From assembly GCA_946406585.1 (NCBI GenBank), contig CAMJLI010000133.1, positions 1 through 5,787 on the forward strand: a stretch of DNA of 5,787 nucleotides, in the 5' to 3' direction. A model generated the notes under the pieces. It saw only the letters and a program-made list of their open reading frames with translations, made no database searches and was not told where the DNA came from. This document shows positions 1 to 2,988 of the stretch, piece by piece (the stretch's first letter is position 1; the number at the start of each line of letters is the position of its first letter). The stretch comes from an uncultured Prevotellaceae bacterium (GTDB taxonomy: Bacteria; Bacteroidota; Bacteroidia; Bacteroidales; Bacteroidaceae). The translations under genes were made by a program, and so were the position numbers.

Positions 1-23
1 GTTGATAGATTTAGAATGTTAGG

Positions 24-166
24 TTAAGTTAAGCGATTGTTTTTTAGGTAGTAGCAACAATTGGAACAGTTGTAGTTGGGATGTCCTCTTGCTTGGCAAG
101 GTGCAACGAAACTACAACTGTTTGCTTTTTTCTCAATTTCGTCTCGTTAAAAGATGCTAACTTCAT
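24..166 (-). CDS. Possible small Cys-rich protein needing a -1 frameshift (speculative)
   Basis: Two overlapping minus-strand frames are seen. The first starts at ATG 166-164, begins MKLASFNETKLRKK, and if unshifted stops at 46-44 after 40 codons. The second, in the -1 frame, is open from 146 to a TAA at 26-24. It encodes a Cys-rich stretch (C-x5-C-x9-C-x2-C-C, containing NCSNCCYYLK) but has no ATG, GTG or TTG of its own. The frames overlap at AGA AAA AAG, which contains the classic -1 slippery heptamer A AAA AAG (131-125 on the minus strand). One arm of a 13-bp inverted repeat begins 2 bases after it. A shift there would give a product of about 47 residues. The Cys spacing suggests a small metal-binding fold, but I do not recognise a family. 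The alternatives are a homopolymer indel in an intact gene, a decayed gene, or chance, since the repeat and A-run also read as a plus-strand terminator. No -7 element was found upstream on this strand. Confidence 0.2.
65..131 (+). terminator. Inverted repeat plus T tract, probable terminator of an off-window gene
   Basis: A perfect 13-bp inverted repeat pairs AACAGTTGTAGTT (65-77) with AACTACAACTGTT (110-122). A second 5-bp hairpin, CTTGC/GCAAG (88-92/96-100), sits in its 32-base loop. The right arm is followed by TTTGC-type bases and six T (126-131). This fits an intrinsic terminator for a plus-strand gene ending left of the window. The long loop and modest GC of the stem are untypical, so a structured RNA or a role on the minus strand remains possible. 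Confidence 0.5.
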
Positions 167-199
167 ATCTCGGTTTTTAGTTTGTTCCTAATTATTCTG

Positions 200-207
200 T
201 AATTTTG
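200..207 (+). promoter_or_regulatory. Bacteroidetes -7 promoter element for the PPIase-greA operon
   Basis: TAATTTTG matches the Bacteroidetes consensus TAnnTTTG exactly and lies 27 bases before the ATG at 235, which would leave a leader of about 20-25 bases. The nearest TTTG upstream (181-184) is only 15 bases away, shorter than the usual 19-21, so the -33 element is weak or absent. No Shine-Dalgarno sequence precedes the start, which is normal in this phylum. Confidence 0.6.
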
Positions 208-234
208 CACTAATAATTTACTTTACCTCAAACA

Positions 235-963
235 ATGAAAATCAAAATCAATACAATGTTGGGCGACATCGTTGTGCGCCTATATGATGAGACTCCGCTA
301 CACCGTGATAATTTCCTCAAACTTGTGAAGGAGGGGTATTATGACGGGACACTTTTCCACAGGGTGATAAAGAACTTCATGATACAAGGTGGTGACCCTG
401 ATTCCAAAGGTGCACCAGCAGGGAAGATGATGGGCATGGGCGGACCTGATTATACAATAGAAGCAGAGATTAAAGATGGACTGTTTCATAAACGTGGCGC
501 TTTGGCAGCTGCAAGACAGGGAGATGAAGTGAACCCCGAGCGAAGAAGCAGCGGGTCGCAGTTCTATATCGTATGGGGACAAGTATATAACGAAGGACAA
601 CTTCGACAGTTTTCCAAGCAGCTAAGAATGCAAAAGGTGCAAAATGCATTTAATGCTCTTGCCGCTGAGCACCGCTCGGAAATAATGCAGATGAGAAGGG
701 ACAAGGATCGCGCAGGACTTCAGAACTTGCAAGAAACCCTTGCTGCGGAAGCTGAAAAAAGAGTGGGTGACGTTGGGCTGAATGATGAACAAATAAAGAT
801 CTATTCCACTCTTGGCGGCACGCCGCATCTCGATGGGCAATATACTGTTTTTGGAGAGGTGGAAGAAGGCCTTGACGTGGTGGAAATGATACAAGACTCC
901 CCGACAGGAAGAGCCGACCGACCCGTGGATGACATTGAAATGAGAATGACCATTATTGATTAG
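235..963 (+). CDS. Cyclophilin-type peptidyl-prolyl cis-trans isomerase
   Basis: This 242-residue protein should catalyse cis-trans isomerisation of Xaa-Pro bonds during folding. It has no signal peptide, so it probably acts in the cytoplasm. The cyclophilin signature lies at about residues 35-53 (FHRVIKNFMIQGG), giving R43, F48 and Q51 as equivalents of human CypA R55, F60 and Q63. GSQFYIV (107-113) and LDGQYTVFGEV (199-209) are the other core blocks. The CypA cyclosporin-binding Trp before LDG is His here (H198), which suggests low cyclosporin sensitivity. The protein is about 75 residues longer than a minimal bacterial cyclophilin. The extra length is a charged, helix-forming insert at about 115-195, between the GSQF and LDGQ blocks, as I recall from other Bacteroidales homologues. 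The ATG at 235 is supported by the -7 element at 200-207 and by the family-like N-terminus (MKIKINTMLGDIVVRLYDE). greA follows after 7 bases, so the two are probably cotranscribed. Confidence 0.93.
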   Translation: MKIKINTMLGDIVVRLYDETPLHRDNFLKLVKEGYYDGTLFHRVIKNFMIQGGDPDSKGAPAGKMMGMGGPDYTIEAEIKDGLFHKRGALAAARQGDEVNPERRSSGSQFYIVWGQVYNEGQLRQFSKQLRMQKVQNAFNALAAEHRSEIMQMRRDKDRAGLQNLQETLAAEAEKRVGDVGLNDEQIKIYSTLGGTPHLDGQYTVFGEVEEGLDVVEMIQDSPTGRADRPVDDIEMRMTIID

Positions 964-970
964 ACGTTTT

Positions 971-1435
971 ATGGAATACATGTCACAAGAAGGCTACGAT
1001 AAGCTCGTGGCGGAACTTCATCAGTTGGAAAGTGTGGAATTGCCACAGGTGAGAGAGGCAATAGCCGAGGCGAGAGACAAAGGCGACCTAAGCGAGAACT
1101 TTGAGTATCATGCAGCCAAGCGGGAACAGTCACGGCTTCTTGGAAGAATACGTTTCAAGCAAAGGGTGCTGGCAAATGCGAGGGTTGTCGACATGTCAAG
1201 GCTTGGTGGTGACTGTGTGAAACTGCTGAGCAAGGTGGAAATGACAAATATGGCCAACAACTATAAAATGACCTACACTATAGTTAGCCCTCATGAAGCA
1301 AATTTCAGCGAAGGCAAAATATCCATAAAGTCGCCTATCGCACAAGCCCTGTTAAACAAAAAAGAAGGTGACATCGTGCAAGTGAGGGTGCCTGCCGGCA
1401 TATTGAAACTACATATCGACAGCGTGAAATTGTAG
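971..1435 (+). CDS. greA: Transcription elongation factor GreA
   Basis: GreA enters the secondary channel of RNA polymerase and stimulates cleavage of the transcript 3' end in backtracked complexes, which restarts elongation. From ATG 971 the protein has 154 residues, close to the 158 of E. coli GreA. The N-terminal coiled-coil hairpin spans about residues 1-75 and carries the conserved tip GDLSENFEYHAAK. D39 and E42 correspond to the acidic residues (D41 and E44 in E. coli) that help position Mg2+ for cleavage. The FKBP-like C-terminal domain spans about 80-154 and contains GKISIKSPIAQALL and EGDIVQVRVPAGI. A TTG at 956 is in frame, but it would overlap the PPIase gene and add five non-family residues. 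MEYMSQEGYDKL from 971 matches the usual Bacteroidales N-terminus; a second ATG at 980 is less likely. No promoter is seen in the 7-base gap, so expression probably comes from the upstream operon promoter. Confidence 0.95.
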   Translation: MEYMSQEGYDKLVAELHQLESVELPQVREAIAEARDKGDLSENFEYHAAKREQSRLLGRIRFKQRVLANARVVDMSRLGGDCVKLLSKVEMTNMANNYKMTYTIVSPHEANFSEGKISIKSPIAQALLNKKEGDIVQVRVPAGILKLHIDSVKL

Positions 1436-1452
1436 CTTGTCCTGAAGACATT

Positions 1453-1471
1453 CATATTGTTAACAAATATG
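1453..1471. other. AT-rich near-palindrome after greA
   Basis: The core TTGTTAACAA (1457-1466) is a perfect palindrome, extended by CATA on the left and ATATG on the right with one unpaired base. A run of six T occurs only later (1494-1499). It is not a convincing intrinsic terminator but may help end the PPIase-greA transcript or bind a regulator. No other terminator was found between greA and the next gene. Confidence 0.25.
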
Positions 1472-1549
1472 ATAATATGTAAAAGTCATGATATTTTTTC
1501 CTCTTTCATTAAACTATTTGGCTTGTTTTTGCGTCAAACAATTACAAAC

Positions 1550-1574
1550 AGCAGGCTGCTATACACGAATGTAT
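1550..1574. other. Two abutting small palindromes upstream of the secreted-protein gene
   Basis: AGCAGGCTGCT (1550-1560; 5-bp arms around one G) is directly followed by ATACACGAATGTAT (1561-1574; 5-bp arms, CGAA loop). They end 22 bases before the ATG at 1597. They could be leader hairpins or operator half-sites. No exact TAnnTTTG element was found in 1436-1596; the closest is TGTTTTTG at 1524-1531, with one mismatch, which would place both palindromes in the leader RNA. Confidence 0.3.
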
Positions 1575-1596
1575 AACTAATTATTAAAATAAAGAC

Positions 1597-2097
1597 ATGA
1601 AAAAGGTAATTATGATGACTATCATGGCCGTATCTATTTCTTTCTCGGCCATGGCTCAGGAAAAAGAACAACCAAGTCAGAAATTCGACCAGACGGAGAT
1701 GATTCAAAGGCGTACTGACATGATGGTACAGCGTTATGGACTGAATGGCGACCAGAAAGCCAAGCTTTTGGAACTCAACAAAGAGTTTGCTGACAAAATG
1801 CCAATGATGGGCTTCCGCAATGGCGGACCAAGAGGCATGGGTGGCGGACCAAGAGGAAACATGGGTGGACAACGCAGACAAGGACCTCCACCAGCAATGA
1901 ATAATGGTGAAAATGGTCAAAACGAACGCCAAAGACCTGAAAGAGGAAATGGACAAAGAAGGTTCAACCCTGAAGCCATGCAGCAGTATGAGGCTGCCTT
2001 GAAAGGCATAATGACTGAAGAACAATATAGCAAATATGATGCCGACAGAAAGGCTCGTATGGAACGCAGACCCCAACGCCCAGCAAGAGATAATTAA
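1597..2097 (+). CDS. Secreted Spy/CpxP-like Gly/Arg-rich protein (DUF4890-like)
   Basis: This 166-residue protein has a clear signal peptide: a KK start, a hydrophobic core and the cleavage site AMA|Q after residue 20. The mature protein is therefore probably periplasmic. A helical segment at about 30-70 contains RYGLNGDQKAKLLELN, and a second at about 124-155 contains IMTEEQYSKYDADRKARM. LNGDQ (49-53) and MTEEQ (139-143) resemble the paired LTxxQ motifs of Spy/CpxP, periplasmic chaperone and stress-sensing proteins. Between them lies a low-complexity linker (about 72-122) rich in Gly, Arg, Asn, Gln and Pro, including GGPRGMGGGPRGNMGG. The overall plan also resembles small Bacteroidales DUF4890 proteins. 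Chaperone function is an inference from motif spacing only. ATG 1597 is chosen because it gives an intact signal peptide. The gene appears to be transcribed alone and is followed by a strong terminator at 2207-2235. Confidence 0.75.
   Translation: MKKVIMMTIMAVSISFSAMAQEKEQPSQKFDQTEMIQRRTDMMVQRYGLNGDQKAKLLELNKEFADKMPMMGFRNGGPRGMGGGPRGNMGGQRRQGPPPAMNNGENGQNERQRPERGNGQRRFNPEAMQQYEAALKGIMTEEQYSKYDADRKARMERRPQRPARDN
1821..1856 (+). repeat. Short in-frame tandem repeat in the Gly/Arg linker
   Basis: The 15-mer TGGCGGACCAAGAGG occurs exactly at 1821-1835 and 1842-1856, a period of 21 bases (7 codons). Both copies are followed within a few bases by CATGGG. They encode the GGPRG repeat units of the linker. 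Because the period is a multiple of three, gain or loss of a unit would keep the frame. Confidence 0.8.
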
Positions 2098-2109
2098 TTA
2101 TAGATAGAT

Positions 2110-2117
2110 TAGGTTTG
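2110..2117 (+). promoter_or_regulatory. Possible -7 element for a short intergenic transcript
   Basis: TAGGTTTG matches TAnnTTTG exactly, 12 bases after the preceding stop codon. No gene starts downstream before the terminator at 2207-2235, so if active it would give an RNA of roughly 110 bases. No TTTG was found at the -33 position, and an 8-base motif with two free positions can occur by chance. Confidence 0.25.
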
Positions 2118-2206
2118 AGTAATATTGGCTGCCGAAGCTAAAGCCAGACAATGACAGTCGGATGGCTTGCAGTCAAAAAAGGTAATATAGAAAGTATCAG
2201 GATTCT

Positions 2207-2235
2207 AGCCGTGCCCCTTGGGCACGGTTTTTTTT
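2207..2235 (+). terminator. Strong intrinsic terminator
   Basis: CCGTGCCC (2209-2216) pairs perfectly with GGGCACGG (2220-2227) around a three-base loop (CTT), and eight T follow (2228-2235). It probably ends transcription of the secreted-protein gene 110 bases upstream and separates it from the lipoprotein gene. Confidence 0.93.
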
Positions 2236-2307
2236 ACTTTCCATTTGCAGAGTTCTAAAGAAAAACAAAATCTTATATCGACAGGCTCATAAATCCGATT
2301 TTTTATC

Positions 2308-2315
2308 TATATTTG
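2308..2315 (+). promoter_or_regulatory. Bacteroidetes -7 promoter element for the lipoprotein gene
   Basis: TATATTTG matches TAnnTTTG exactly and lies 22 bases before the ATG at 2338, giving a leader of about 15-20 bases. No TTTG is present 19-21 bases further upstream. The position just downstream of a strong terminator supports an independent transcription unit. Confidence 0.65.
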
Positions 2316-2337
2316 CAGCTGAAAAGAATGATAGGAA

Positions 2338-2949
2338 ATGAAAAGAATAATTTGCTTTGCTTTTTGCGCAATGATTGGTGTATGCTTCACAGCATGCAAG
2401 AAGGAAAAACAAAGTGCCATCAACAACATCATAGTGAAACCCAAAGAGGTGGTGGAACCTGATACCATCATCCATAAAATGGGAGAGATAGAATCCACCA
2501 TCGATACGGTGAAATGGGTGGGAAGCACCTATAAGGTAAAGGTGAAAAGATACACTAACGACAGCCTTACGGTCGTGACCGATGATAATGGGAAACGTTT
2601 TCGAAACAACCTCATCAAAGTGGTCATTACCAGAAAGGATGGCAGTGAGTTCTTCAACAAGGTGTTCAGCAAGAAAATGTTCGAAAACTTGCTCGACGAA
2701 GAATTCCTTTCAAAGAATGTCCTCCTCGGAATGGTGTTCAACGAAAGCGATGCCGACAACTTGCATTTCCTCGGTAGTGTGGGGAAGCCAGACGTGTTGA
2801 CAGAGGAATTCGTGCCTTTTGACGTGACAATCTCAAGGATGGGGGATGTGAGCATAAAAAAAGCTCCTCTTGACAAATTGGATGGGGTTAAGACCGATGG
2901 CGACGACAAGGATGCACCACGTGCAGAGCAAGAAGATGGGGTGGAGTGA
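2338..2949 (+). CDS. Predicted lipoprotein, DUF4738-like
   Basis: This 203-residue protein begins with a type II signal peptide: a KR start, a hydrophobic core (residues 4-18) and a lipobox FTAC with the acylated Cys at residue 20, followed by KKEK. It should be anchored in the envelope. After a spacer comes a mixed alpha/beta domain of about 120 residues. Blocks of note are VKWVGSTYKVKVKRY (58-72), DGSEFFNKVFSKKMF (101-115), LLGMVF plus NLHFLGSVGKPD (129-152) and VPFDVTISRMGDVSI (159-173). These resemble Bacteroidales DUF4738 lipoproteins as I recall them, a family with no established function. The last 25 residues are rich in Asp, Glu and Lys and probably disordered. ATG 2338 preserves the lipobox; the ATG at 2328 is in another frame. 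The gene has its own -7 element and converges on the M16 peptidase gene with only 39 bases between the stops. Confidence 0.75.
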   Translation: MKRIICFAFCAMIGVCFTACKKEKQSAINNIIVKPKEVVEPDTIIHKMGEIESTIDTVKWVGSTYKVKVKRYTNDSLTVVTDDNGKRFRNNLIKVVITRKDGSEFFNKVFSKKMFENLLDEEFLSKNVLLGMVFNESDADNLHFLGSVGKPDVLTEEFVPFDVTISRMGDVSIKKAPLDKLDGVKTDGDDKDAPRAEQEDGVE

Positions 2950-2962
2950 CCTGTGGCACTCC
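2943..2962. other. Hairpin at the convergent gene junction
   Basis: GGAGTG (2943-2948) pairs with CACTCC (2957-2962). CC (2950-2951) and GG (2955-2956) extend the stem to 8 bp, with A2949 bulged and a TGT loop. It includes the TGA stop of the lipoprotein gene. Neither strand has a T tract after it, so it is at best a factor-dependent or weak terminator, possibly shared by both converging genes. Confidence 0.3.
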
Positions 2963-2988
2963 TTGTGGTTCCTGCTTCACACTCTTTG

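Noticed and set aside
181..184. TTTG as the -33 element of the operon promoter
   Set aside because: Spacing to the -7 element is 15 bases rather than 19-21, so it is not called as a separate feature.
298..981. Two minus-strand frames (about 100 and 119 codons) antisense to the PPIase gene
   Set aside because: Both lie inside a well-supported cyclophilin gene, show no recognisable domain and have no promoter or family-like start.
1517..1531. TTTG and TGTTTTTG as a promoter for the secreted-protein gene
   Set aside because: Neither gives a full TAnnTTTG match with a correctly spaced -33 element. Transcription could also read through from greA.
1534..2076. Minus-strand open frame of 180 codons antisense to the secreted-protein gene
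   Set aside because: It is His/Ser/Leu/Phe-rich composition typical of a shadow frame. The plus-strand frame has a signal peptide and coherent motifs.
2127..2153. Short frame reading AAEAKARQ then stop, resembling the end of a protein
   Set aside because: It has an in-frame stop only a few codons upstream and no start, so it is too short to be a gene remnant.
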